A DNA stretch of 64,000 nucleotides from Sphingomonas sp. PP-CE-3A-406 (GTDB taxonomy: Bacteria; Pseudomonadota; Alphaproteobacteria; Sphingomonadales; Sphingomonadaceae). The notes under the pieces are model-generated. The model worked only from the letters and a program-made list of their open reading frames with translations, was not told where the DNA came from and ran no database searches. Location of the stretch: contig NZ_RCWY01000003.1 in the NCBI RefSeq assembly GCF_003688625.1, positions 372,001-436,000 of the forward strand. The letters run 5' to 3'. A program made the position numbers and the translations under genes. Of this stretch, positions 18,749 to 27,621 are shown one piece after another. Numbering within the stretch: the stretch's first letter is position 1; every line of letters begins with the position of its first letter.

Positions 18749-20923
18749 ATGGCGCACATCCGCTTTTCTCCCGGCGCGATCGTCGACGTTCGCGGAGCCG
18801 AATATCATCCTGCCTATGCTCACGGCCGGGTCCAGCTTACCCACCTGATCACGGGCGAGATCCTCAAGTACGAGCAGAAGGACGGATCGCTCGAACTGCC
18901 GACCGTCGAGCAATTCCAGCTTATGCAGCACGGTGGAGATGCTGTGACTCGAACGCCGCGTTCATCCGACACAATCCGCAATTACAACGATAGCGCAGAA
19001 TGGACCCGCGATCAGGCGGGCGCGATCTCTGCCCGCGCTTTGCGTATGGCGACCGCTTGCCAAATGCTGGACGAACGGGGCGTTCCGCAAGGCACTGGTG
19101 CCATCAAAGCCGCCCTCGACGACTGCTGGACGCCCGAGTTGGCCCATCGATTTGGACAAAAACCTTCCGCATCGTCGGTGAAGAATTGGCGAAAGAACCG
19201 CGGCAGCATCGGAAATCGCCATCCTCGTCACATGGTCCCGCTGTCCGGCAGGCGCATCGTGCATTCGCCGAACGGCAGCATCGATCAGCAGCTCCTCTGG
19301 ACATGCGTGCTCGAGGGCAGGAAGGCGGGGCGCCACGTCGCGGACATCCATGCCGATTACGCCTATCGGCTCAATCTGGTGAATGACGGGCGTCACCCGT
19401 CCATCGACAAGCCGCACGAGCCTTTTGAGGTCTGCTCAGAGCGCACCGTGCGACGCCGTTTCAACGAACTAGAGTCGGACAAGACCTTGGCCACCTCCAT
19501 AGAGGTAGAGGCCGTCAAGCAGGATTGGTCAGGAGCGGGCAAGCCGCTCGCGGCTGATTTCGTCATGCAGTATGTGATAGTGGATCACACTTGGCTCGAC
19601 GTACATGTCGTATGTCCGGCCCTGCAGATGGTTCTTGGACGACCGTGGCTGACACTCGCTATCGACGTCAAAAGTCGCGCCATCGTCGGCCATCTGATAA
19701 CCTTCCAAGATCCGTGCCGATGGTCGGTCAGCGAGATATTGCGGCGCATCGTTCTGCCCAAACGTCCCCCGCCGGCCATGACAAGCCGATATCCGGTTCT
19801 TGCGATGCTTTGCGGCAAGCCGGGCTGCCTGATCCTCGATAACGCCGTCGAATTTCGTAGCCACACGCTCGAAGCGGCAGCGCGGGATGCGGGATTTTCC
19901 GTTCGGTTCTGCCCGATCAAGCAGCCAACCTACCGAGCGATTGGCGAGCGTGCGATCAAAACTCTGAATGATCAGACAACCCGTCTGCTGCCAGGGCGAG
20001 CATTGACGCTGAACGATGCCAGACGTTGGGGTTACGACGCCGAGGCTCAAGCCATCGTCATGCTCGATGAGCTGGAGGCGATCGCGAACCAGATCATAGC
20101 ATCCTACAATGTCGAGCCGCATGACGGCCTGGGTAGCCAGCAGCCTGCGCTTGTATTCGAACGTGATATCAATCGCTTCGGCATCAATGACTTCGCGGAC
20201 TTTGCATCGTTTGCGCGCGACGTGATGGAGGTGCGCTCCGGCGCGCAGCTTTCCCCCTCCGGCATTCGTGCCTTCAACCTGCGCTATCATGAGATTCAGG
20301 CGGTGCCGGAACTGTTGCGCGACCTTGTACCCATCGAGCCGCGCCGCCAGCGGCGCAGCGATGCCACCGCGACCGTCGAGTTCCGCTACGACAGTATGGA
20401 TATCAGTCGCATCCATGTCTGGAACCGCAAGACCCGGAAATATGTCGAACTGATGTGCGCCGACGAGAGATACAGCAGCGGCATGCCCTTGTGGCTGCAC
20501 GAGCAGATCGAACGCGAGGCGCAAAAGCAGGGGTTGGCGTTCAATACGCAGGAGGAGCGGATGAACGCCCGCGGGCATCTCATTGACGCTATCCGTAACA
20601 TCAGCCCTGGCGACCTTGCAGCTTCACGAAAGCGCCTGGCCACCCTCATCGAAGTGCCACGCATAAGGCAAACTACAGGAAACATCGTTGATCTGGTCCA
20701 CACGACGCCCTCTTCGGTAACGCTTGGTGATTTCATCGCCAATGACCGCGCAAGGTTGACCTCGCTCGACCAGGACATCCTCTCATCACGACCTGATCCG
20801 CGTACCAAACCGGCCAAATCGGCGCTCGAAGGTCGCCGCGAGCATGCCGCGACGGGGCAAATCGAACTCGACGCCCCGGCTCGCAAGCGCCGGCTGCCTA
20901 TGACCAAGGGGGGGTACCAATGA
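18749..20923 (+). CDS. tniA: TniA/TnsB-type DDE transposase (Mu transposase family)
   Basis: 724 residues. Retroviral-integrase-fold catalytic triad: Asp in 'VIVDHTWLDV' (about 279), Asp in 'CLILDNAVEF' (about 364) and Glu in 'RAIGERAIKTL' (about 400), giving D-85-D-35-E spacing typical of the family. An N-terminal region of winged-helix DNA-binding type and a Mu-transposase C-terminal beta-barrel ('IHVWNRKTRKYVEL') follow the usual layout. It binds the transposon ends and joins the 3' ends to target DNA. Its stop overlaps the tniB start as ATGA, so the two are coupled. Confidence 0.93.
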   Translation: MAHIRFSPGAIVDVRGAEYHPAYAHGRVQLTHLITGEILKYEQKDGSLELPTVEQFQLMQHGGDAVTRTPRSSDTIRNYNDSAEWTRDQAGAISARALRMATACQMLDERGVPQGTGAIKAALDDCWTPELAHRFGQKPSASSVKNWRKNRGSIGNRHPRHMVPLSGRRIVHSPNGSIDQQLLWTCVLEGRKAGRHVADIHADYAYRLNLVNDGRHPSIDKPHEPFEVCSERTVRRRFNELESDKTLATSIEVEAVKQDWSGAGKPLAADFVMQYVIVDHTWLDVHVVCPALQMVLGRPWLTLAIDVKSRAIVGHLITFQDPCRWSVSEILRRIVLPKRPPPAMTSRYPVLAMLCGKPGCLILDNAVEFRSHTLEAAARDAGFSVRFCPIKQPTYRAIGERAIKTLNDQTTRLLPGRALTLNDARRWGYDAEAQAIVMLDELEAIANQIIASYNVEPHDGLGSQQPALVFERDINRFGINDFADFASFARDVMEVRSGAQLSPSGIRAFNLRYHEIQAVPELLRDLVPIEPRRQRRSDATATVEFRYDSMDISRIHVWNRKTRKYVELMCADERYSSGMPLWLHEQIEREAQKQGLAFNTQEERMNARGHLIDAIRNISPGDLAASRKRLATLIEVPRIRQTTGNIVDLVHTTPSSVTLGDFIANDRARLTSLDQDILSSRPDPRTKPAKSALEGRREHAATGQIELDAPARKRRLPMTKGGYQ

Positions 20924-21867
20924 CCGAACGGTTCAGCTCTGCCCCCGAGCAGGAGACGACCGCCAGCGCAGCCACCCGCGTCGGCAAGGCCAAGGCGCGG
21001 TTTGATGCCATTCGCGTAGATTACCCACCTCAGACGGCGGTTGTTGCAGCGCTTGATGAGATGCGCATTGCAGCGATAGGCCGCCCGGCACATGCTCCTT
21101 GCGGTGGAGCCATGCTTGTCGCGCCCCATGGTTGCGGCAAAACCGAGTCCATCGTTGCACTTCGCCGTCTCCTGGAAGTATCGGCCGACGAGGGCTGCAA
21201 ACCGTTGCTCCATGTCGAGACAGCTGGGGCAGGGACGACCGACTCCCTGCCAACCTCAATCCTGCAGGCTCTCGGAGCAGCTAGGCCGGATGTTGGCACC
21301 GAAAAGGCGCGCTGGCCCAGAGCGATCGCGGAGATGCGGCGCTGCGGTGTGCAGATCGTCGTCTTCGATGAGTTCAACCGCGCCGCACGTAGACCTCGAA
21401 TGAGCCGTTCGATCGCCACGGCGATCCGCGAAAAGATCATGGACGCTGGTATCGCGCCGGTAGCCTTTGTCGGCTCGGAAGATGCCGGTTCGGTCCTGGC
21501 CCAAGTACCCGAATTAATGGAGCGGCTTGACGATGACATCGATCTGTCGCCGCTACGCTGGGACACGAAAGGGGACCGCGCCCTCTTCGTAAGCTTCCTG
21601 GCCGATCTGGACGATGCGATGGTGGATGCAGGCATTCTGGCTTGCCTGTCGGGTCTTACGCACGAGGGTATTGCGCGACCGCTTTGGGAAGCATCGGCGG
21701 GCAGGGTGCGGCGCATCTGCAAGATCGTGCGTGCCGCCATGGCGGTTGCCCTGCACGATGGCCGGGGCTCTATCGATCGGAACGATTTGGCAGAGGCAGT
21801 CGATAGCTACTGCATCCCGCGTGATTTCTGCCTGGGCAACCCGTTTCTCAGGCAGTCTGGGCAATGA
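20920..21867 (+). CDS. tniB: TniB/TnsC-type AAA+ ATPase
   Basis: 315 residues. Walker A 'APHGCGKTESI' (about 68-78) and Walker B 'IVVFDEFNR' (about 146-154) mark an AAA+ ATPase of the TniB/TnsC group, the regulator that links target selection by TniQ to the transposase. 'FVGSEDAGSVL' is consistent with sensor I. It overlaps both neighbours by four bases (ATGA), consistent with a single tnsA-tniA-tniB-tniQ operon. Confidence 0.92.
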   Translation: MTERFSSAPEQETTASAATRVGKAKARFDAIRVDYPPQTAVVAALDEMRIAAIGRPAHAPCGGAMLVAPHGCGKTESIVALRRLLEVSADEGCKPLLHVETAGAGTTDSLPTSILQALGAARPDVGTEKARWPRAIAEMRRCGVQIVVFDEFNRAARRPRMSRSIATAIREKIMDAGIAPVAFVGSEDAGSVLAQVPELMERLDDDIDLSPLRWDTKGDRALFVSFLADLDDAMVDAGILACLSGLTHEGIARPLWEASAGRVRRICKIVRAAMAVALHDGRGSIDRNDLAEAVDSYCIPRDFCLGNPFLRQSGQ

Positions 21868-23711
21868 GCGCCGCTCTTTCGTCTTGGCGCGTAACGCGCG
21901 TTCTTCCGATAATCCCGGGGGAATCGTTGGATGGCTATGTCGCGCGCGTTGCGGCGGCTCATCACATGCCGCGAATGGCGAAGATCACCGAGGTCACGGG
22001 TGACATTCAGTCGGACCGCCCTCATGCCTCCTTCTGCGACGATACGGGTCTGGAAATCCTTGCCGACTGTCTGGGGGTCAGTCCTGAAATTACCCGGCTG
22101 CATTCCCCGCTATGGTCACCCGATGCAAGAATGCTCAATCTCTTCGGGACGGCCGTACCTCGGGAGTTTCTGCAATTTTCCTACAGGCGCTTTTCACCCA
22201 AGGCATTGTCGATGTCCGCGCATCATCGTGGCCTATGGCAGGTCCGCCAACTCCCGATCTGCACTGAAACATGGGAGTATCTTGAAGAGCATTGTCCGAA
22301 CCCGTGCTGCCGTCGCCGTCAGATCTGGCGACGCACGGCAGGCATCGACCTATGTGATTATTGCGCAGAACCACTTACGCGGGCCCAGGCAATACCAGTG
22401 CCCGAAAACCTGCGTGAATGCCTCGGGATGCTCGTCGGCTTGATACACCATGACCCGGACAGGCGACGGATCGCCCGGTGTCATCTGCCACCCGATTTGG
22501 CCGAGTTGAACGGTGGACATTTGCTCGAACTCGCTTGCACGCTCGCTCCAGTCGTCGACCGGCGGGTGACTTCCTTGTTCGGCGACAGATCGCTTTGTCT
22601 CGACAGTGCTCGGAACCATGTCGTTCCGGCCCTTGCAGCGACATGGCCCTTTCTGGCTGGCTGGCCCGGCGCGATCGAGCAGCATGTCGCCGAAAAGCTT
22701 AACGTCGGTGGTCGCGAGAAAGGTGGTAGTACCCGCAAAGCATTTTATCAGGTGCTGTGCGATCGCGATGATCCGCGACTATCGCCTGTCGTCCAGAAGG
22801 TTCTCTCCCAACTCGTTGAGCGATGCCGGGCTGCACGCTTAAGTGGCGTTACCATCGCTGAAATGACGAAATTGACCGGTGCGGACCGGCCAACCCTTTT
22901 GGAAATGCGCAAGGCGGGCAAGTTGCCTTCGTTCCTGGCGCTTGACGGGATCAGGTTGCAGGTTCTCGTCGATCGAGAAGCGGTGGCGCCAATGCTCACA
23001 CCCAAAAAGCCTCGCCTGCGTTTAGTTCATGCTGCCGAGATGCTCGGTACGCCGACGTACGCTATCCGCGAATTGGCTCATCTCGGCTTGGTAGCAGTTG
23101 CATCCGTACCGCCGGGCCGTGGAGACTCTCAGCAGCTCGCCGTGTGCCGAGACAGTTTGGAGGCTTTCCACGGCAAGTTGTCTCGCCGTTTAATCCCGTC
23201 AAAAGGGGGATATCCAATTAGGCTTACCGAGGCAATGCGGGGGATTGGCGGGTATTCAAAGCCTTGGGCGAGAGTGCTTGAAGCGATTGCGGAGGGCGAC
23301 TTGGCGGCAAGCTCGGTTGATGGGGATGAGCCATTGGCGCAACGTATAACGGTTAGATCTGAGGGCATTCTCTCACTCGAATGTTTTCAGCAGACCAAAG
23401 GGATGGATTGGAGCGGCTGCATGGTAACAAAATCCGACCTTGCTGAAATTATGAACATCAGCCCCCCTCATTTTAGTCGCCATTCCGAGTTCCTGCTTGG
23501 ACCAGGCCCCGCTTTTCGGGAGATAACTATGGATACAGCTCATGAATTAGCCCGAAGGTATATCAGCACGAGTGAGATGAGCCGAAAATTACGCTTGTAC
23601 CGGCGCGCAGTTGGCAATTTCGCTAGGATCCATGGAGTTAAACCTCAGGCTTCGGGCCTGTTCAGCCGTACTGAGGCCGAACAGCTTTTACCGGGTCTGC
23701 TCGTTAGCTGA
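21864..23711 (+). CDS. tniQ: TniQ/TnsD family target-selection protein
   Basis: 615 residues, close to TnsD length and longer than most TniQ. The N-terminus has the TniQ signature 'PGESLDGYVARVAAAHHMP', followed by a Cys4 zinc finger ('CPNPCC...' then 'CDYC'). The C-terminal half contains several helix-turn-helix-like segments, e.g. 'VTIAEMTKLTGADRPTLLEM' and 'RLVHAAEMLGTPTYAIREL', expected for a site-specific DNA reader. The length suggests it picks a fixed attachment site, but that site is not known. It is the last gene of the transposition operon; codon use becomes less GC-biased near its end. Confidence 0.88.
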   Translation: MSAALSSWRVTRVLPIIPGESLDGYVARVAAAHHMPRMAKITEVTGDIQSDRPHASFCDDTGLEILADCLGVSPEITRLHSPLWSPDARMLNLFGTAVPREFLQFSYRRFSPKALSMSAHHRGLWQVRQLPICTETWEYLEEHCPNPCCRRRQIWRRTAGIDLCDYCAEPLTRAQAIPVPENLRECLGMLVGLIHHDPDRRRIARCHLPPDLAELNGGHLLELACTLAPVVDRRVTSLFGDRSLCLDSARNHVVPALAATWPFLAGWPGAIEQHVAEKLNVGGREKGGSTRKAFYQVLCDRDDPRLSPVVQKVLSQLVERCRAARLSGVTIAEMTKLTGADRPTLLEMRKAGKLPSFLALDGIRLQVLVDREAVAPMLTPKKPRLRLVHAAEMLGTPTYAIRELAHLGLVAVASVPPGRGDSQQLAVCRDSLEAFHGKLSRRLIPSKGGYPIRLTEAMRGIGGYSKPWARVLEAIAEGDLAASSVDGDEPLAQRITVRSEGILSLECFQQTKGMDWSGCMVTKSDLAEIMNISPPHFSRHSEFLLGPGPAFREITMDTAHELARRYISTSEMSRKLRLYRRAVGNFARIHGVKPQASGLFSRTEAEQLLPGLLVS

Positions 23712-23869
23712 CACTGTGGTAGGAACCACAGCGGCATGATCGTTGCAGCCATTCGTCGCTTGTCCTGATTTTCGCGACATCTGTGCGAGAAACCGCGCTG
23801 TGAAACGTCGATAACGATTGGCGTATATTGCGGGCACTAGATGCTATCCGACGTGATGACGGGAAACAC

Positions 23870-23992
23870 ATGATAGGCGACACCCCGGCGCCCGCTTTTG
23901 CTAAACCCTAGCCGCTCTTAGTTCATAACAGGCGACAAACCCTGTCGCTTTGTTAGTTTGTTCGGAAACATACGTTAGAGGGTTTGTCGTAC
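23870..23992. other. Putative res site of the resolvase
   Basis: Between tniQ and the resolvase, CGACAAACCCT (23933-23943) is repeated in perfect inverted form as AGGGTTTGTCG (23979-23989), with a nested palindrome GCGACA-5-TGTCGC (23932-23948) and another GCGACA near 23877. Serine resolvases bind paired inverted subsites next to their own gene, so this is the likely res site. It overlaps the leader of the resolvase gene, which suggests autoregulation. Confidence 0.65.
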
Positions 23993-24577
23993 ATGCTGGT
24001 CGGATACATGCGGGTGTCGTCGGTCGACGATCGCCAGACGGTTGATCTCCAGCGCGATGCGCTGGTCGCAGCTGGCGTCGATCATCGCCATCTTCATACC
24101 GACAAAGCATCAGGCGCGCGGGACGATCGACCGGGGCTCAAAGCCTGTCTCGACTATCTGAATGCAGGCGACACGTTGGTCGTTTGGAAGCTCGACCGGC
24201 TCGGACGCTCGCTACCCCACCTTTTGGCGATCGTCACAGACCTGAAGGGGCGGGGCATCGCCTTCCGGTCCCTGACTGAGCAGATGGATACAACAACACC
24301 CCACGGCGAGCTACTGTTCTCTCTGTTCGGCGCATTGGCACAATACGAGCGTGCGCTGACGCGCGAACGGGTGATGGCGGGACTATCTGCGGCCAAACGC
24401 CGGGGACGCCAAGGCGGCCGCCCGCCGATGATCGACGTTGAAACTCTTGAACGGATTACGGCCGCGTTGGATGGCGGGGCTAGTAAGGCGTCTGTCTGCC
24501 GAACCTTCAAAGTGCCGCGCTCGACACTACTGGGGACGCTCGGACGGATCGGCTGGACCGCGCCGGCGAAAACTTGA
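23993..24577 (+). CDS. Small serine recombinase (TniR-like resolvase)
   Basis: 194 residues. The nucleophile Ser is in 'GYMRVSSVDDRQT' near the N-terminus; 'DKASGARDDRPGLK' and 'LVVWKLDRLGRSLPHL' are classic resolvase motifs, and the C-terminal HTH ('SKASVCRTFKVPRSTLLGTL') binds the res site. It resolves cointegrates or inverts DNA. ATG 23993 is preferred with GAGGG 10 nt upstream; an upstream in-frame TTG (23984) is too close to that site. Resolvases accompany TniABQ elements of the Tn5053/Tn402 type; here a TnsA gene is present too, so its need is unclear. Confidence 0.93.
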   Translation: MLVGYMRVSSVDDRQTVDLQRDALVAAGVDHRHLHTDKASGARDDRPGLKACLDYLNAGDTLVVWKLDRLGRSLPHLLAIVTDLKGRGIAFRSLTEQMDTTTPHGELLFSLFGALAQYERALTRERVMAGLSAAKRRGRQGGRPPMIDVETLERITAALDGGASKASVCRTFKVPRSTLLGTLGRIGWTAPAKT

Positions 24578-24714
24578 GTTCGTGATCAGCATTGAGTTCT
24601 TCTCGTACGGGCATCTCGCAGCGTAGCCTCTAAAAGGCCCGTGTTCTGATCAGGCGGTTCGATATCAAACCGTGGTATCGATTCCGATGCAGAAGTCGGA
24701 TGCGATAAAACAGG

Positions 24715-25089
24715 CTACCGCGTTCCGAGAGCTCGCTGTCGTCTCAGTACCTCAAATGCTCCGCTCGCCTTGGCGAGCGCAACCTCAACGGCATGCAGAT
24801 CACGTGCAAGCCCCAGCTCAGGTCGCCCGGCCATTGTGAGCACGGCGGAGAGCACGGCATCGGACTCGCGCGCCAGCCTCACTAAATGATGTCCGCTCGG
24901 TCCGACATTTCCGTTTAGCCAGTTCCGCGCCGTCCGATCGGACGCTTCCGTCCATCGCTGGATCTGCTTCGCTGCACCGGCGCCTGTTCCGATCTCCGTC
25001 CGCAAGGCTTCGCTGATCGCAGCGATATAAGCAGCCTCCGTCAGTCTTCCTCCCTCGTTTTGAAATCTCTTGCCGGTTTTCGGAAACAT
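24715..25089 (-). CDS. Small HTH-like regulator, divergent from the recombinase module
   Basis: 124 residues. The middle 'RWTEASDRTARNWLNGNVG' followed by 'PSGHHLVRLARESDAVL' looks like a helix-turn-helix DNA-binding region of phage/plasmid repressor type. It is transcribed away from the large serine recombinase with only 64 bp between the two starts, a layout typical of a regulator controlling the divergent operon. AAGGGG lies just before the ATG. I cannot name the family. Confidence 0.6.
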   Translation of the reverse strand: MFPKTGKRFQNEGGRLTEAAYIAAISEALRTEIGTGAGAAKQIQRWTEASDRTARNWLNGNVGPSGHHLVRLARESDAVLSAVLTMAGRPELGLARDLHAVEVALAKASGAFEVLRRQRALGTR

Positions 25090-25153
25090 GTTGCCGCCCC
25101 TTTCAGGATAGTGGCGGCTGTGGGCGCGTACGCCCCTTGGTCAGAGGCCGCCG

Positions 25154-26725
25154 ATGGTTATCAACTGGAACACACCGGAGAACGACAAGCCACCGGATCC
25201 GCCACGGGTACGAGCTGCCGAATATGTCCGCATGTCGACCGAGCATCAGCAATACTCGACCGACAACCAGGCGATCGCGATCCGGCGCTTTGCCGACATG
25301 CACGGCTACGAGATCGTCCACACCTACAAGGACGATGGGAAGAGCGGCCTTAATCTCTCGGGCCGCTCAGGGCTAAAGCTGCTACTCGCCGACATCGAGG
25401 CGGGCCGCACCGACTTCCAAGCACTCCTCGTATACGACGTTAGCCGGCTCGGCCGCTTTCAGGATCCGGACGAGGCCGCCACGCACGAATTGCGCATTCG
25501 TGCTGCCGGCATCCAAGTCGAATATTGCGCCGAGCAGTTCCGCAACGACGGCAGCATCAGCTCGTCGATCATCAAGACAGTCAAGCGCACCATGGCGGCC
25601 GAGTACAGCCGTGAGTTATCGGTAAAGGTGTTCGCGGGGCAGGCCAATCTCATCCGGCGCGGCTACCGCCAAGGCGGTCCCGCCGGCTTCGGGCTGCGCC
25701 GGTTGCTCGTCGACATGAATGGCGAACCCAAGGGTGAGCTCGGCCGTGGTGAGCACAAGAGCATTGCGACCGATCGCGTCATCCTTGTGCCGGGGCCGCC
25801 AGAAGAGGTGGCGGTGGTCCGAGAAATCTATCGACTGTTTACCGATGCGGGGAAATCGGAGCGCGACATCGCTAACCTGCTCAATACGCGCGGGCTCGTC
25901 ACCGATCACGGACGTGCCTGGACCAGAGGTACCGTCCACCAGCTGCTCATCAATGAAAAGTATGTCGGCGACAACGTGTGGGCGCGCACATCCTTCAAGC
26001 TGAAGCGGCAGCACGTCCTGAACTCCGAAGACGAGTGGATCAGGGCCGAGGGCGCGTTCGCACCCGTTGTCGACCGCGCAGTTTTCGCCCGAACACGCGC
26101 CATCATCGACGCGCGCTCGGCAAGGCTAAGCGATGAGTCAATGCTCGCGTTGCTGGCAACTATCTTCAGCACCAAGGGCATGCTTACCGGCCTCATCATT
26201 GACGAAGCCGAGGATGCACCGTCGAGCAGCGCCTATCGCAGCCGCTTCGGCAGCTTGCTGCGCGCCTATGAGTTGGTCGGATTCGCTCCCGATCGCGACT
26301 ATCGCTACTTAGAAATCAATCGAAAGCTGCGGCAGCTCCATCCCGGGATTGTTGCCGATACGAAGGCCGCGCTGGAGCAGGCTGGTGGCACAGTTGTATG
26401 CGACGCCGACACCGACCTACTTTCCGTCAACGGCGAGTTCACCGCCTCGCTAGTGGTAGTGCGCTGTGTTCAGACCACGGCAGGTGCACTCCGCTGGAAA
26501 GTCAGGCTCGATACCGCGCTCAAACCCGACCTGACGGTTGCGGTACGCATGGCACCAGGTAACGAGCTTCCCCGCGACTACTATCTACTGCCCCGGCTCG
26601 ACATGGGCGACGCCGTATTGCGCCTATGTGAGCACAACGGCCTATCGCTCGACGCGTATCGGTTCGATGATCTGGCCCCCTTCCACCGCATGGCGGCGCG
26701 CCGCTCATGGAAGGCTGCCGCATGA
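25154..26725 (+). CDS. Large serine recombinase
   Basis: 523 residues. N-terminal resolvase domain with Ser nucleophile in 'EYVRMSTEHQQYSTDNQ' (about residue 28) and 'LLVYDVSRLGRFQDPDE', then the Recombinase domain ('GGPAGFGLRRLL' to 'INEKYVGDNVWART'). The usual Cys4 zinc ribbon of large serine integrases is not visible; instead there is a C-terminal region of about 200 residues I do not recognise. Large serine recombinases integrate, excise or invert DNA without host factors. Its stop overlaps the next gene as ATGA, so it is coupled to two ParB-like genes. Confidence 0.88.
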   Translation: MVINWNTPENDKPPDPPRVRAAEYVRMSTEHQQYSTDNQAIAIRRFADMHGYEIVHTYKDDGKSGLNLSGRSGLKLLLADIEAGRTDFQALLVYDVSRLGRFQDPDEAATHELRIRAAGIQVEYCAEQFRNDGSISSSIIKTVKRTMAAEYSRELSVKVFAGQANLIRRGYRQGGPAGFGLRRLLVDMNGEPKGELGRGEHKSIATDRVILVPGPPEEVAVVREIYRLFTDAGKSERDIANLLNTRGLVTDHGRAWTRGTVHQLLINEKYVGDNVWARTSFKLKRQHVLNSEDEWIRAEGAFAPVVDRAVFARTRAIIDARSARLSDESMLALLATIFSTKGMLTGLIIDEAEDAPSSSAYRSRFGSLLRAYELVGFAPDRDYRYLEINRKLRQLHPGIVADTKAALEQAGGTVVCDADTDLLSVNGEFTASLVVVRCVQTTAGALRWKVRLDTALKPDLTVAVRMAPGNELPRDYYLLPRLDMGDAVLRLCEHNGLSLDAYRFDDLAPFHRMAARRSWKAAA

Positions 26726-27621
26726 ACACTGCCCGCCCCGCTCAACGTGTGGAATGGATTCCGCTCGAGCGGATTACCGTCGTCAACCCGCGTGTCCGCA
26801 ACAAGCGCATGTTCAGGGAGATTGTCGACAACATCGCTCAAGTCGGCCTCAAGCGCCCGATCACTGTCACACGCCGAGTGGAGGCAGACGGTCCCTTCTA
26901 CGATCTCGTTTGCGGTCAGGGACGCCTTGAGGCGTACCAAGCACTTGGGCAGGCCGAGGTGCCTGCCCTTGTCGTATCAGCCGATCCTGAGGATTGCTTG
27001 ATTGCCAGTTTGGTCGAGAACTGCGCCCGGCGTCAGCACAGCGCGACGGACCTGCTCCAAGATATTGGCGGCATGCGAGAGCGCGGCCACAGCCTACCCC
27101 AGATTGCCCGCAAGACGGGCCTCACGCTCGAATATGTCAGCGGCGTTGCTCGCCTCCTCGAAAAAGGTGAGCAGCGCCTGCTACGTTCCGTTGAGGCGCG
27201 CACTATCCCGCTTAGCGTTGCCGTCGATATCGCTGAAGCGGAAGATCACGACGTGCAGCGCGCACTTCAACTAGCTTACGAAAAGGGGACGCTGCGCGGA
27301 CGCAAGCTGCTGGCGGCAAAACGCATTGTCGAGGAACGGCGCCGGCGCGGTAAACATCTGAGAAAGCAGACCGGTAAGCCTCCAGCTGGTCAGAAGCTGT
27401 CTTCGGCAGCGCTGATCCGAACATACCAGGAAGACGTCGAGCGCAAGCGCGGCCTAATACGGCGTGCTGACGTTGCACGTGACCGGCTTCTCCTTATCAC
27501 CGAGGCGCTGCGCCGGCTTAAGTTAAGCGAACAGTTTACGGCCCTAATCGAGGATGAGGGGCTCGGGACCATGCCCGAGAACCTTGCATTGCACCTTGAT
27601 CGCATGGAAGCCTCGTCGTGA
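26722..27621 (+). CDS. ParB/RepB-like partition-type protein 1
   Basis: 299 residues. ParB N-terminal (ParBc) domain: 'EWIPLERITVVNPRVRNK', then 'LVCGQGRLEAYQALGQ' in place of the GERR box, then an HTH region ('SLPQIARKTGLTLEYVSG'). The C-terminal half fits the RepB C-terminal family of plasmid partition proteins. ParB-type proteins bind CTP and slide or bridge DNA around a parS-like site. ATG 26722 is chosen because it forms the ATGA overlap with the recombinase stop. There is no ParA gene nearby, so classical partition is unlikely. Confidence 0.8.
   Translation: MNTARPAQRVEWIPLERITVVNPRVRNKRMFREIVDNIAQVGLKRPITVTRRVEADGPFYDLVCGQGRLEAYQALGQAEVPALVVSADPEDCLIASLVENCARRQHSATDLLQDIGGMRERGHSLPQIARKTGLTLEYVSGVARLLEKGEQRLLRSVEARTIPLSVAVDIAEAEDHDVQRALQLAYEKGTLRGRKLLAAKRIVEERRRRGKHLRKQTGKPPAGQKLSSAALIRTYQEDVERKRGLIRRADVARDRLLLITEALRRLKLSEQFTALIEDEGLGTMPENLALHLDRMEASS

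Noticed and set aside
17255..24577. CRISPR-associated transposon (CAST)
   Set aside because: TniQ and TnsA/B/C-like genes are present, but there are no cas genes or repeat arrays, and TniQ is long as in TnsD-type targeting.
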